Source: Clostridium sp. 1001275B_160808_H3
GTDB lineage: Bacteria > Bacillota > Clostridia > Clostridiales > Clostridiaceae
Length of the DNA stretch: 64,000 bases
Direction: 5' to 3'
Assembly (NCBI RefSeq): GCF_015550425.1
Contig: NZ_JADNAT010000002.1
Coordinates: 186,001 to 250,000, forward strand
Below, piece after piece: positions 27,004 through 35,968 of the stretch (position 1 is its first letter; each line of letters opens with the position of its first letter). The notes below the pieces were generated by a model, which had not been told where the DNA came from, did not search any database, and saw only the letters and a list, made by a program, of their open reading frames with translations. Both the position numbers and the translations under genes were made by a program.

Positions 27004-27212
27004 ATTTATAGGATTAATTTATATTATTAACATGAAATCACATTCAAATTTTATGATAATATAGTGAATTTAATTAATATAAATTATATTAAGATTGAAG
27101 GAATAATAGCCAAATGAATAAAGTTGTTATAATAAGTGATTAATAGGAATTATTTTTTCATAATATCAAATAATAAAGTTTATTAGTACTATTTGAAACA
27201 AGGAGAATATTG

Positions 27213-28478
27213 ATGAGCGAACAAGTTAATACTGAAAAAAATCAAGATTATTATAAATTAATACGGCAAATATTTAAGTGGATTATATTAAGCATTGCTA
27301 TGGCTATACCTATTGGTATTATAGTTGGTCTGTTTAATAGGATGTTATCTGCAGCTAATAATTACAGAAAGGATCATGAGTATTTAATATACTTTTTGCC
27401 TATAGCAGGGTTAATAATAACGTTTATGTATTTAAAAACAAAAAGAAATGCATATTCAGGAGAAAATTTGCTTAAATCTGAAGTTCAATCAGCGGCTAAG
27501 AATATTCCATTTTATATGACATTTGTAGTATTTATAGGATCTTTATTAACTACATTTTGCGGTGGCTCGGCAGGAAAAGAGGGGTCAGCAGTAGCAATGG
27601 GAGGGACTTTAGGAGATTTTATAGCAAGGAAGTTTAAATTATCTGATGATGAACAAAGAACATTAGTAATATGTGGGGTTGGGAGTGCATTTGGAGTAAT
27701 ATATGATGTGCCTTTTGCAGGAGCAATCTTAGGAATGGAGTTAATATTAAAAGGTAGGTTTCATTATCAAGCATTAATTCCAGCTTTTTTAACAGCTGTA
27801 ATATCTAATGAAATAGCAATGAGAGTAGGAAGTAAGGTTGTAGAGTATCCTAATTTAGTTTTAGATGATTTAAGCTTTGTAGTTCTTATGAAATTAGTAT
27901 TACTAGGTATAATATTTGGAATAGGCGGATTTATATTTAATTTAGTATTAGATAATAGTAGTAAGGTTTATAATATGTTTACTAGAAATCCATATATAAA
28001 AGCTATTTTAGGTGGAGTTATAACAATAATTCTATTTTTAATAGTTGGAGATAATTATAATGGATTAGGTCAGTCTTTTATAAATGAATCATTTAAAAGT
28101 CATGTAAGTATAATGGATTCTATATGGAAAATTATATTCACAGCTGTCGCATTAGGTTCAGTTTTCCAAGGTGGAAGAGGAAATCCAACATTTTTTGTAG
28201 GAGCAACTTTAGGAAGCTTTGTTTCTAAATTTATTAATTTACCACTTACATCTGTGACAGCATTAGGAATGATAGGGCTATTTTGTAGTGCAACCTCTCT
28301 TCCTATAACATCTATAGCTATGGCTTTGGAATACTTTGGTGGAGAGGAAATGGTAGCAATTATAACTGTTATGACAGTTAGTTATATAATTTCTGGATTT
28401 TATGATATATTAACAAAAAGAAAATTACCAAAAGAAAAAGAAAAAATATTTGAAGGAAATATAAGAAAACATGATTAA
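27213..28478 (+). CDS. CLC-family anion/proton antiporter, CLC-F-like
   Basis: A 421-residue membrane protein with the CLC fold. The Glu-gate region reads GSAGKEGSAVAMGG instead of GREGPTV, and the later anion motif reads GGRGNPTFFVGATLGSF instead of GGxFxPxL. The usual GSGIP is absent; YSGENLLKSE lies at that place. These departures recall the CLC-F clade of fluoride/proton exporters. Fluoride is inference; chloride cannot be excluded. ATG at 27213 has AAGGAG upstream. No fluoride riboswitch could be recognised in the 5' region. Confidence 0.8.
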   Translation: MSEQVNTEKNQDYYKLIRQIFKWIILSIAMAIPIGIIVGLFNRMLSAANNYRKDHEYLIYFLPIAGLIITFMYLKTKRNAYSGENLLKSEVQSAAKNIPFYMTFVVFIGSLLTTFCGGSAGKEGSAVAMGGTLGDFIARKFKLSDDEQRTLVICGVGSAFGVIYDVPFAGAILGMELILKGRFHYQALIPAFLTAVISNEIAMRVGSKVVEYPNLVLDDLSFVVLMKLVLLGIIFGIGGFIFNLVLDNSSKVYNMFTRNPYIKAILGGVITIILFLIVGDNYNGLGQSFINESFKSHVSIMDSIWKIIFTAVALGSVFQGGRGNPTFFVGATLGSFVSKFINLPLTSVTALGMIGLFCSATSLPITSIAMALEYFGGEEMVAIITVMTVSYIISGFYDILTKRKLPKEKEKIFEGNIRKHD

Positions 28479-28628
28479 AGAGATTAATATGCATAATGGA
28501 GCGCTGAATTAATTTATAAAAATGAGGTATATACTTTTAAATTTAGGTTATAAGATAATTATGAAGGATATATATTTGATAATATATATTTAATATAAAC
28601 TTATGACTAATATAGGGAAGGTGAACTA

Positions 28629-30230
28629 ATGAAGAAAAAACATAATAAATCTTTTAAATCTCTATCTCTAATTATGTTAGCTATTTTAATATTAACATTT
28701 TATTCAATAAGTCTTTTTAGAGATAAAGAAGAAGTACAATCTGTATTTGTAGCAGAAACTAGTGATAATGATATTATTCCAAAGCCATTAAGATATGAAA
28801 AGGGAACTGGAAAGTTTTTGCTTACTAAGGATACTTCAATTTATGTAAAAGGAAATAATGAAGCAGAAACAGAGGAGCTTGGCAGAATTGCAGAATTATT
28901 AAAAGAAAAATTAAAACCTTCAACAGGATTTGAGTTGAATATAATAAGGGGTGAAAAGCCTGCTGTATCAAGCATTTATTTAACAACTATTGGAGGAGAA
29001 GAAGCTCAAGGAAATGAAGGATACAAAATGATAACTACTTCTGAAAATGTTAAGATAATAGCATATAAGCCAGAAGGTGTTTTTAGAGGTGTTCAAACAT
29101 TAAAACAGTTATTACCTACAGATATTGTAAAAAGTACATTAGTTACTAATGTTGAGTGGAGTATTCCTGTTTCTACAATAAATGATAAGCCTGAATATCA
29201 ATATAGAGGGTTAATGATAGATGTTGCTAGGCATTTTTTTACGGAGGATGAAATTAAACGTCAAATAGATTATGCGGCACAGTATAAAATAAATAGAGTA
29301 CATTTACATCTTACTGATGATCAAGGATGGCGTATTGAAATAAAGAAATATCCAGATTTAACTCTTATAGGAGGAAGTACAGAAGTTGGTGGTGGACCAG
29401 GAGGATACTATACACAAGATCAGTTTAAAAGTATAGTTAAATATGCAGCTGATAGATATATAGAAATAATTCCGGAAGTTGATATGCCAGGTCATAGTAA
29501 TGCGGCATTAGCTTCTTATGGATTCTTAAATCCAGATGGAAAAAGAAAACCATTATATACAGGAACAGATGTTGGTTTTAGCTCTTTCATGACACATAGT
29601 GAAAAAACATATGAATTTATTAGTGATGTTATCAAAGAAATCTCAGAAATATCACCTTCAAAATATTTTCATATAGGAGGAGATGAAGCTGAAAGTACTA
29701 AAAAAGCCGATTATGATTATTTTGTGGGAAGAGTAGCTAAGATAGTTGAAGGTTATGGGAAAACGCCAATAGGATGGGATCCAATAGATACTGCCCCAGA
29801 AATAAATTCAAGTGTAGTGTTACAAAATTGGAAGGATTCAAATGAAGCAGCTAGAGAAAAAAAGATGAAGATGATAATTTCGATAGCATCAAAAGCTTAT
29901 TTGGATATGAAGTATAATGAAAGTACGCCATATGGATTAGATTGGGCAGGATACATTCCTATAGAAACTGCATATAAATGGGATCCTACAGAATATGCTC
30001 CTAGGGATTTGATTTTAGGGTTAGAAGCTCCATTATGGACAGAAACTATTTCAACTGTAGAGCAAATGGATTTTATGATATATCCAAGATTACTAGGTTA
30101 CGCTGAAATTGGTTGGACTCCTAAAGAACTTAGAAATTGGGATGAATATAAAATTAGGTTGGAGAAACAAGGCGAAAGACTTAGTAATCAAGGCATTAAT
30201 TATTATAGGGATAGTGGTATATGGAAATAA
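28629..30230 (+). CDS. Beta-N-acetylhexosaminidase, GH20
   Basis: A 533-residue enzyme that releases terminal GlcNAc/GalNAc from glycans or chitooligosaccharides. An N-terminal hydrophobic segment (residues about 11-30) without a lipobox suggests a signal peptide or membrane anchor. Residues about 50-180 are the GH20b domain, then the barrel: YRGLMIDVARHFF, HLHLTDDQGWR, PEVDMPGHS, and the catalytic pair in HIGGDE (Asp352, Glu353), ending with WTETI. No cell-wall domain follows. GGAAGGTG precedes the start. Confidence 0.93.
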   Translation: MKKKHNKSFKSLSLIMLAILILTFYSISLFRDKEEVQSVFVAETSDNDIIPKPLRYEKGTGKFLLTKDTSIYVKGNNEAETEELGRIAELLKEKLKPSTGFELNIIRGEKPAVSSIYLTTIGGEEAQGNEGYKMITTSENVKIIAYKPEGVFRGVQTLKQLLPTDIVKSTLVTNVEWSIPVSTINDKPEYQYRGLMIDVARHFFTEDEIKRQIDYAAQYKINRVHLHLTDDQGWRIEIKKYPDLTLIGGSTEVGGGPGGYYTQDQFKSIVKYAADRYIEIIPEVDMPGHSNAALASYGFLNPDGKRKPLYTGTDVGFSSFMTHSEKTYEFISDVIKEISEISPSKYFHIGGDEAESTKKADYDYFVGRVAKIVEGYGKTPIGWDPIDTAPEINSSVVLQNWKDSNEAAREKKMKMIISIASKAYLDMKYNESTPYGLDWAGYIPIETAYKWDPTEYAPRDLILGLEAPLWTETISTVEQMDFMIYPRLLGYAEIGWTPKELRNWDEYKIRLEKQGERLSNQGINYYRDSGIWK

Positions 30231-30298
30231 AATTCAAAGATATTAATTTAGATTTATGTTAAAATAGTATTATATTATTAAATAAGGGGAGAATTTTG

Positions 30299-30352
30299 AT
30301 GTGTATTAGAGTAGAATTAGTTGTTAGATTAGGCTCTAAGCAAGGACTGTAA
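30299..30352 (+). CDS. Predicted 17-residue leader peptide
   Basis: ATG-TAA frame encoding MCIRVELVVRLGSKQGL, with AAGGGGAG 7 nt before the ATG. Its last codons form two RNA arms: GGCTCTAA (30332-30339) and GCAAGGACTG (30340-30349), which pair with downstream sequence. This placement is that of an attenuator leader peptide controlling the small HTH gene at 30466. No homologue is claimed. Confidence 0.6.
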   Translation: MCIRVELVVRLGSKQGL

Positions 30353-30434
30353 GCTATTATTACAATTTTGTTTAGAGCCGTATTAGGAATATAAATGCGG
30401 TTTGAATGTTTTGTGCAGTCTTTGCTTTTTATTT
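30332..30434 (+). promoter_or_regulatory. Attenuator-type RNA structure upstream of the small HTH gene
   Basis: Arm a GGCTCTAA (30332-30339) pairs with TTAGAGCC (30372-30379). Arm b AGCAAGGACTG (30339-30349) pairs with CAGTCTTTGCT (30416-30426), followed by TTTTTATTT, so it can act as terminator. CCGTATT (30378-30384) pairs with AATGCGG (30394-30400). Helices a and b cross, giving either a pseudoknot or alternative folds switched by ribosome position on the leader. Confidence 0.6.
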
Positions 30435-30465
30435 ATGAATTAAGTAGTAGATAGGAGCAACTAAT

Positions 30466-30741
30466 ATGAAGTATAAAAAAGCACAAGATATATTGCCAGA
30501 GGAGATTATTAAAATAATTCAAGAATATGTAGATGGAGGATATCTATATATTCCTACAAAGTTTGAAAAAAGAAAATCCTGGGGCACTCAAAGTGGACTA
30601 AAGGATGAGTTAAAACAAAGAAATAGAGAAATTTACAGTAAGTATAGTGAAGGAATGACTATTAATGAGCTTACTAAATGTTACTATCTTACTGAAAGTA
30701 GTATTAGAAGAATAATTAGACAACAAAAAGATATAATATGA
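30466..30741 (+). CDS. Small HTH protein, CD3324 family
   Basis: A 91-residue protein. The N-terminal segment (AQDILPEEIIKIIQEYVDGGYLYIP) is followed by a Trp-Gly turn and a C-terminal helix-turn-helix (YSEGMTINELTKCYYLTESSIRRIIRQ, key residues). It resembles the CD3324/Mor-activator-like family seen in clostridia. Likely DNA-binding, target unknown. GATAGGAGC precedes the ATG. The leader ORF and attenuator before it suggest antibiotic- or amino-acid-linked control. Confidence 0.75.
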   Translation: MKYKKAQDILPEEIIKIIQEYVDGGYLYIPTKFEKRKSWGTQSGLKDELKQRNREIYSKYSEGMTINELTKCYYLTESSIRRIIRQQKDII

Positions 30742-30749
30742 ATTTTGGA

Positions 30750-30789
30750 AATAATACCTATATGATTTTTATATAGGTATTATTTTTTT
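30750..30789 (+). terminator. Terminator after the small HTH gene
   Basis: AATAATACCTATAT pairs perfectly with ATATAGGTATTATT, followed by TTTTT. Confidence 0.9.
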
Positions 30790-30979
30790 ATCAAAATTTG
30801 TTCAGAAGTGTTTTTAAACTTGTTACATAAATTTATTAAATGATATTATTCGTATAAGGTATTGGTATGAATAAAATATATTACTTTTTTAATAATATAA
30901 TTAAAAGCATATTTTGATTATATTATATTTATCTATAAATAAAGTAAAGTTATAAAGGTATATTGAAAGGGGAATAAAG

Positions 30980-31699
30980 ATGAATATAGTAACAGTATTG
31001 GATGTTAACTTTGAGTATGGAGGCACGGTTAATACAATTTTTCCTGTAATATTAAGTGATAATAACAATATGATATTAATTGATTGTGGATATCAAAACT
31101 TTTTACCGCTAATAGAAGAGTGTGCTAGAAAAAAAGAAATTGAATTAAATAAACTGACAAAAATAATTATAACTCATCACGATTATGATCATATGGGATC
31201 ACTAGCAGATTTTAAGAGGAAATATCCTAATATAGAAGTATTATCATCATATATAGAATCAAGATATATAAGTGGAGAAGAAAAATCCTTAAGGTTAAAG
31301 CAAGCAGAATTTATATATGATACTATTCCAGAAGAGGATAAAGAGGAGGCAAGAAATTTTCAACATATGCTCGAATCCATAGAAAATGTTAAAGTTGATA
31401 CAGTGTTAAAAGATAAAGAAAAGCTTGAATGGTGCGGAGGAGTGGAGATAATTGAAACTCCAGGACATATGCCAGGACATATATCTATATATCTAAAAGA
31501 AAGTAAAACGCTAATAGCAGGAGATGCTTTAGTTATAGAGGATAATAAATTAGTAATTGCAAACCCTCAGTATACATTAGATATGGAGAAAGCTAGAAAT
31601 TCTATAATTAAGTTATTAAATTATGATATAGAAAAAATAATATGCTATCATGGTGGAATATACAGAAAAAATATAAGAGAATCACTTATGAAAATTTAG
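30980..31699 (+). CDS. MBL-fold metallo-hydrolase
   Basis: A 239-residue cytosolic metallo-beta-lactamase-fold enzyme of the glyoxalase II / lactonase type: zinc motif THHDYDHMGSLADF, third His in TPGHMPGHIS, Asp in IAGDALV and final His in CYHGG. Substrate not predictable. GAAAGGGGAA precedes the start. Single gene with its own promoter region; the next gene is under a PHO-box-like region. Confidence 0.88.
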   Translation: MNIVTVLDVNFEYGGTVNTIFPVILSDNNNMILIDCGYQNFLPLIEECARKKEIELNKLTKIIITHHDYDHMGSLADFKRKYPNIEVLSSYIESRYISGEEKSLRLKQAEFIYDTIPEEDKEEARNFQHMLESIENVKVDTVLKDKEKLEWCGGVEIIETPGHMPGHISIYLKESKTLIAGDALVIEDNKLVIANPQYTLDMEKARNSIIKLLNYDIEKIICYHGGIYRKNIRESLMKI

Positions 31700-31744
31700 T
31701 TTAAAACATATACTATTGATGAAAAAGTTGATTTTAAGTTGGTA

Positions 31745-31827
31745 TTTAACAAGGATTTAACAATTGTTAATTTAATCTTCTAAAACTGTTATTATTACAT
31801 GCTTTGCTATTTAACAAGAATTTAACG
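31745..31827 (+). promoter_or_regulatory. Two PHO-box-like direct repeats upstream of pit
   Basis: TTTAACA at 31745 and 31756 (11-base period), and TTTAACA/TTTAACG at 31810 and 31821 (11-base period). This is the direct-repeat layout of PhoP/PhoB binding sites in Gram-positive bacteria. The position upstream of a phosphate transporter makes regulation by phosphate starvation likely. Confidence 0.65.
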
Positions 31828-31847
31828 GTATAAACTGTGTATTTTGC

Positions 31848-31877
31848 TTGTATTTTTAAGATTAAATATTATATAAT
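31848..31877 (+). promoter_or_regulatory. Probable sigma-A promoter of pit
   Basis: TTGTAT (31848), 18-base spacer, TATAAT (31872). It starts 21 bases after the second PHO-box pair, so an activator bound there would sit near -55 to -35. Confidence 0.5.
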
Positions 31878-32015
31878 CACATTGTAAAAATTTTGTGAAC
31901 AATATTATCATGATAATGAAAATAATAATAGTAAATATATTTATTATGATACAAAAAGTAGGTTTTATGACATATATTAACTGAAAATTAACGTAAAAAT
32001 GAAAGGGGATATTTC

Positions 32016-33068
32016 ATGACTATTTCTTTCTTTGAATTTATAGGACAAATAGTAGATAATCCGGCATTATTAATAACAGTAATTTTAACCTTAGGTGTAA
32101 TTTTAGTAAATGGATGGACAGATGCACCTAATGCTATTGCAACATGTGTATCTACGAGAGCAATAGGTCCTCGTGCCGCAATATTAATGGCAGCGGTTTT
32201 TAATTTTCTAGGAGTTTTTGTAATGACTATGGTAAATGCTAATGTAGCAATGACCATTTATAATATGGTGGACTTTGGAGGAGATTCTGGTGATGCTTTA
32301 GTTGCTTTATGTGCTTCATTATTTGCAATTGTTGTATGGGCAACTACAGCTTGGTATTTTGGAATTCCTACAAGTGAAAGCCATGCACTAATTGCTGGTA
32401 TATCAGGAGCAGCAATTGCGCTTCAAGGTGGACTTGGTGGTATTAACGGTGGAGAGTGGATAAAGGTAATTTATGGACTAGTACTTTCTACAGGGTTAGG
32501 TTTTGTAATGGGATGGATAACTGTTAAGATTACAGAATTGATTTTTAAAGGCTTTGATCGTAGAAAGACAAGTGGTTTCTTTAAATATTCTCAAATTGGC
32601 GGAGGAGCAGCAATGGCATTTATGCATGGAGCTCAAGATGGTCAAAAGTTTATGGGAGTATTCATGCTTGGAATATTCTTAGCAAATGGACAAGGCGCTG
32701 TTGAAAACTTTGTAATTCCAGTATGGCTAATGGTAATTTGTTCTTTAGTTATGGCTTTAGGTACTTCTATAGGAGGATATAAAATTATAAAAGCGGTTGG
32801 TATGGACATGGTTAAGTTGGAGCAATACCAAGGATTTTCAGCAGATTTAGCTGCAGCTGGATGTCTTCTTATTTCTTCAGTAACAGGAATTCCTGTAAGT
32901 ACAACTCATACTAAAACAACTTCTATAATGGGAGTTGGTGCAGCAAAAAGATTAAGTTCTGTAAACTGGGGAGTTGTTAAAGAAATGGTTTGGACATGGA
33001 TTCTTACCTTCCCAGGCTGTGGTATTATCGGATTTTTAATGGCGAAGTTTTTCATTTGGATTTTTTAA
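32016..33068 (+). CDS. pit: Inorganic phosphate transporter, PiT family
   Basis: A 350-residue permease with about ten membrane helices. Both PiT signature repeats are visible: NGWTDAPNAIATCVSTRAI near residue 30 and MHGAQDGQKFMGV near residue 205, plus GIPVSTTHTKTTSIMGVG near the C-terminus. Imports metal-phosphate with H+ or Na+. GAAAGGGGAT precedes the start. Followed after 33 nt by a DUF47 regulator, the usual pairing. Confidence 0.95.
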   Translation: MTISFFEFIGQIVDNPALLITVILTLGVILVNGWTDAPNAIATCVSTRAIGPRAAILMAAVFNFLGVFVMTMVNANVAMTIYNMVDFGGDSGDALVALCASLFAIVVWATTAWYFGIPTSESHALIAGISGAAIALQGGLGGINGGEWIKVIYGLVLSTGLGFVMGWITVKITELIFKGFDRRKTSGFFKYSQIGGGAAMAFMHGAQDGQKFMGVFMLGIFLANGQGAVENFVIPVWLMVICSLVMALGTSIGGYKIIKAVGMDMVKLEQYQGFSADLAAAGCLLISSVTGIPVSTTHTKTTSIMGVGAAKRLSSVNWGVVKEMVWTWILTFPGCGIIGFLMAKFFIWIF

Positions 33069-33101
33069 TAAAATATAAACTACAAAGGAGTAGGATTAAA
33101 A

Positions 33102-33725
33102 ATGGGAAGTAAAAAAGGAAATGATTATTTTGAAATGTTATCTGAGTTAGTAGATTATTCATGCAGTGCAGCAAATTTACTTCATGATACTTTATTAAAC
33201 TTTGATGTAAATGAAATAGAAAATAAAATAAGTGAAATGCATAAGATTGAACATGCAGCAGACTTAAAAAAACATGATATGATGAATAAATTACTTAAAG
33301 AATTTATTACACCTATCGAAAGAGGAGATATTGCAGAGTTAGCTCATGAAATTGATAATGTAACAGATGCTATAGAAGATATTTTAACAAGAATATATAT
33401 GTTTAATATTACTTCTATGAGAAAAGAAGCCTTAGATTTTGCTAATGTAATAATAAAACATTGTAATGAGTTAAAAGGATTAATGAAAGAATTCCGTAAC
33501 TATAAAAAGTCACAAGAAATACAAAAATTAATAGTAAATATAAATGGATTAGAAGAAGAAGGAGATAAGTTATATATTATGAGTATAAGAAATCTTTATA
33601 CTACTTCAAAAGATTCTATAGAATTAATGACATGGACAGACACTTTTAAATATTTTGAAAGATGTTGTGATGCTTGTGAAACTGCAGCAAATGTAGTTGA
33701 AAGTGTAATAATGAAGAATTCATAA
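33102..33725 (+). CDS. DUF47 / PhoU-like phosphate transport regulator
   Basis: A 207-residue all-helical protein of the PhoU-like DUF47 family: EHAADLKKHDMMNKLLKEFITPIERGDIAELAHEIDNVTDAIEDI-type core (key blocks EHAADLKKHD, TPIERGDI, DNVTDAIEDI) and a C-terminal WTDTFKYFERCCDACETAANVVESV. Family members sit next to pit genes and modulate the transporter. Same operon as pit. Confidence 0.93.
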   Translation: MGSKKGNDYFEMLSELVDYSCSAANLLHDTLLNFDVNEIENKISEMHKIEHAADLKKHDMMNKLLKEFITPIERGDIAELAHEIDNVTDAIEDILTRIYMFNITSMRKEALDFANVIIKHCNELKGLMKEFRNYKKSQEIQKLIVNINGLEEEGDKLYIMSIRNLYTTSKDSIELMTWTDTFKYFERCCDACETAANVVESVIMKNS

Positions 33726-33746
33726 TAAATTACATAAGAATAGAAT

Positions 33747-33779
33747 AAGATAGGCTGTTGAAATCAAACAGCCTATCTT
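33747..33779. terminator. Terminator between the DUF47 gene and the phosphoesterase
   Basis: AAGATAGGCTGTT pairs with AACAGCCTATCTT. It overlaps the last codons of the convergent minus-strand gene. Confidence 0.7.
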
Positions 33780-34360
33780 ATTGCTATTTTAAAATCATCT
33801 ATTTTTTTACCTTTAGATGTTATTGCACTTACCTTAATGTATTCTTTATCTATATCTATAAGTAAAAAATGATATACAGCAATTGGGGGAACAACAACAC
33901 CGGATTTGCTTTTATACTTATCACGAAGCTTTTCACCGCCACCACCTGTAATTACTTGATAAATGTACTCTCTTTTTGAAGAAGAATTTATCATCCTTCT
34001 TGAATAGTTATGCTCATGGCCACAAAAAATTATATCAATATTACATTTCTCTACTATATTTAAAAAGTTATCTCTGTCAGTAGGATACAAATCAAGGCAA
34101 TGACCTAGATGAGCACCAGTTGGAAATGCTGGAGAATGAACAAAAAGAAGTTTGTTTTTATAACAGTCATATGAAATTTTCTCTAACCAATCAAGCTGAG
34201 CTTGGCTAATTTTATGAATTTCTCCATAATGAAATGAATTAAGTACTATAAGCCTAGTATCCTCAAAGTCTACGTAATAAACTGTTTTATTGTAACCATC
34301 AAGAGTAGTATCAGTAGGAATTGAATTATCATAAAACTCACCAAAAACTATAAATCTCAT
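33773..34360 (-). CDS. N-terminally truncated metallophosphoesterase
   Basis: A 195-residue protein matching only the C-terminal half of a purple-acid-phosphatase-like metallophosphoesterase: LLFVHSPAF supplies a late His and CGHEHNYSRR is the GHxH motif with PAP-type context, followed by VITGGGG. The DxH, GDxxD and GNHE motifs are missing; only GEFYD stands near where GNHE would be. It has its own AAGGAG and ATG. Probably not a normal two-metal phosphatase; a degraded gene or a binding module. It follows the kinase-like gene by 26 nt. Confidence 0.65.
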   Translation of the reverse strand: MRFIVFGEFYDNSIPTDTTLDGYNKTVYYVDFEDTRLIVLNSFHYGEIHKISQAQLDWLEKISYDCYKNKLLFVHSPAFPTGAHLGHCLDLYPTDRDNFLNIVEKCNIDIIFCGHEHNYSRRMINSSSKREYIYQVITGGGGEKLRDKYKSKSGVVVPPIAVYHFLLIDIDKEYIKVSAITSKGKKIDDFKIAIR

Positions 34361-34386
34361 TTTTTTCTCCTTAAAAAATAAATGAT

Positions 34387-34929
34387 TTACTTACAATATT
34401 TTAACCATCTAGCATAAATTTCGGGTCTTTCAGTTTTAACAAAACTTAGAAATTCATCTTTATATCCAAGATCATATAACCCTTTAATGATTAAACTAGG
34501 ATATAAACGTTTTTCCTTCATAGCCTTTGCAGTATCAATAAGTTTAATATCATTTAAAGGTGTTAAAAATATATGAAATAAAGCTGAATCTAATCGTGCA
34601 TATCCTATAGAATACATGGCTTCATAAAGTTCGATAATTTTATTTGATATATCTAGAGTGAGACAATGTGATGACAAATATTTATCTAATTCAATCCCAT
34701 CTATATATTCTCTTATAATATGTTTATCACCATATGAATAAATCTTAGGAAAATGTGAATTTGTTTGAGCCATAAGTAAAGTGTGGATTTCATCCTTACA
34801 AGATTGTTTCTTTTTAAATATTTTAATACATTTTTTTGAATCTATTTTATATACTTTTCCTTGAGTTCCACTACCAAGTAATTGTAATTCATCTATATTT
34901 ATTCCATCGTACAATTTAATTTTAATCAC
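34387..34929 (-). CDS. Small protein-kinase-like protein
   Basis: A 180-residue kinase-fold protein: glycine loop LLGSGTQGKVYKI, lysine in KKCIKIFK, helix-C type Glu in CKDEIHTLL, hinge IREYIDGIELDKYL. The catalytic loop is degenerate (YARLDSALFHIFLT keeps Asp but has no HRD, and His replaces the usual Asn), and the DFG Asp lies in KLIDTAKA. It resembles YbdM/Bud32-like mini-kinases. The start is unclear: GTG at 34929 has a poor ribosome binding site. Confidence 0.65.
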   Translation of the reverse strand: MIKIKLYDGINIDELQLLGSGTQGKVYKIDSKKCIKIFKKKQSCKDEIHTLLMAQTNSHFPKIYSYGDKHIIREYIDGIELDKYLSSHCLTLDISNKIIELYEAMYSIGYARLDSALFHIFLTPLNDIKLIDTAKAMKEKRLYPSLIIKGLYDLGYKDEFLSFVKTERPEIYARWLKYCK

Positions 34930-34999
34930 CTAATTAAAAAAGTAATAACAATATTAATATATGAAAAATAATAAATTTGACTTACTTTATTTTAGTTTT

Positions 35000-35809
35000 C
35001 TATAATTCGATTTCCTCAGCATTTATTTTAAAATTTGCATCTTTATAGGACTTTTTAATATATGATGCAGATCCAATAAATGTTAAAAGATAACCAATGA
35101 GTAAATTTTTCATAAACTCACTTCTAATTGAAGGTTCTAATAAGAAATCTGGAACAGATCTTAATGCATCAAAGAATGTTATTTCATAATAGCTTTTAAA
35201 TTCTGAGTAAATATCTATAGCTAATGAAATATGATTAGCTAAATAAACCATAATTATAGTGATTATAGAAGTAATAATAACTCCTGTTATATTAAGTTTT
35301 CCACCTAGCAATTGATATCCTTTAATACAACATATAGCAATAGCTAGTCCAGCAATTGCTGCTATATAATTCATTTGGTATATTAATATCCAAACTAAAG
35401 ATCCAAGTAGGGCACCTATAAATCCACCTACTATTCCACCAACTATATTGTTTCTTACATTTTGAAGATTATTTTGATTTTCACTGATAGCATTTTTGAT
35501 TTCTAATTGACAATTCTTACAGCAAGGAATAACAGTATTACCTAGTAAAAATGCTGATACTTCCGTATTTTCTCCACAAGAGCTACATCCAGTAATAAAG
35601 TTATTCATAATAGAAAAATCAATAAGTTTATTTAATATAGATAATATAATCTCTGGATCTCTATATTTTTTAGAACCTGGATTATATTGTAGCTGAATAC
35701 TAGAAGGTTTATAAGAAGCATAATTAAGTTTTTTATATTCTTTTGTTAAATCATTAAGAAAAGAGTTAATTTTATCTCCCTCAAATTCATTATTAAGTAC
35801 TCCTTTCAT
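35000..35809 (-). CDS. Membrane protein with Cys4 zinc-ribbon-like motif, unknown function
   Basis: A 269-residue protein. Residues about 79-105 contain CSSCGE and CCKNC, a probable zinc ribbon. Four to five hydrophobic helices follow, the first being a glycine-rich GGIVGGFIGALLGSLVWILI. I do not recognise the family. The ribosome binding site before ATG 35809 is weak; AAAGGAG lies just inside the frame, so the true start could differ. Confidence 0.65.
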   Translation of the reverse strand: MKGVLNNEFEGDKINSFLNDLTKEYKKLNYASYKPSSIQLQYNPGSKKYRDPEIILSILNKLIDFSIMNNFITGCSSCGENTEVSAFLLGNTVIPCCKNCQLEIKNAISENQNNLQNVRNNIVGGIVGGFIGALLGSLVWILIYQMNYIAAIAGLAIAICCIKGYQLLGGKLNITGVIITSIITIIMVYLANHISLAIDIYSEFKSYYEITFFDALRSVPDFLLEPSIRSEFMKNLLIGYLLTFIGSASYIKKSYKDANFKINAEEIEL

Positions 35810-35968
35810 TTTATATTCTTAAATTATTCATCATTATACCAATAATTGGGTCGATTATAAAATAATAAGTATAATTCTATAATAATTCATATTTACCATA
35901 TAAAATCAATATTATATAATTTATGTAATACTAAGCAAAGAAGTGAATATTTAAAAGGAGGTTTTTTT

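Noticed and set aside
27004..27212. Search for a fluoride riboswitch upstream of the CLC gene
   Set aside because: No crcB-motif pattern could be recognised, so no riboswitch is called.
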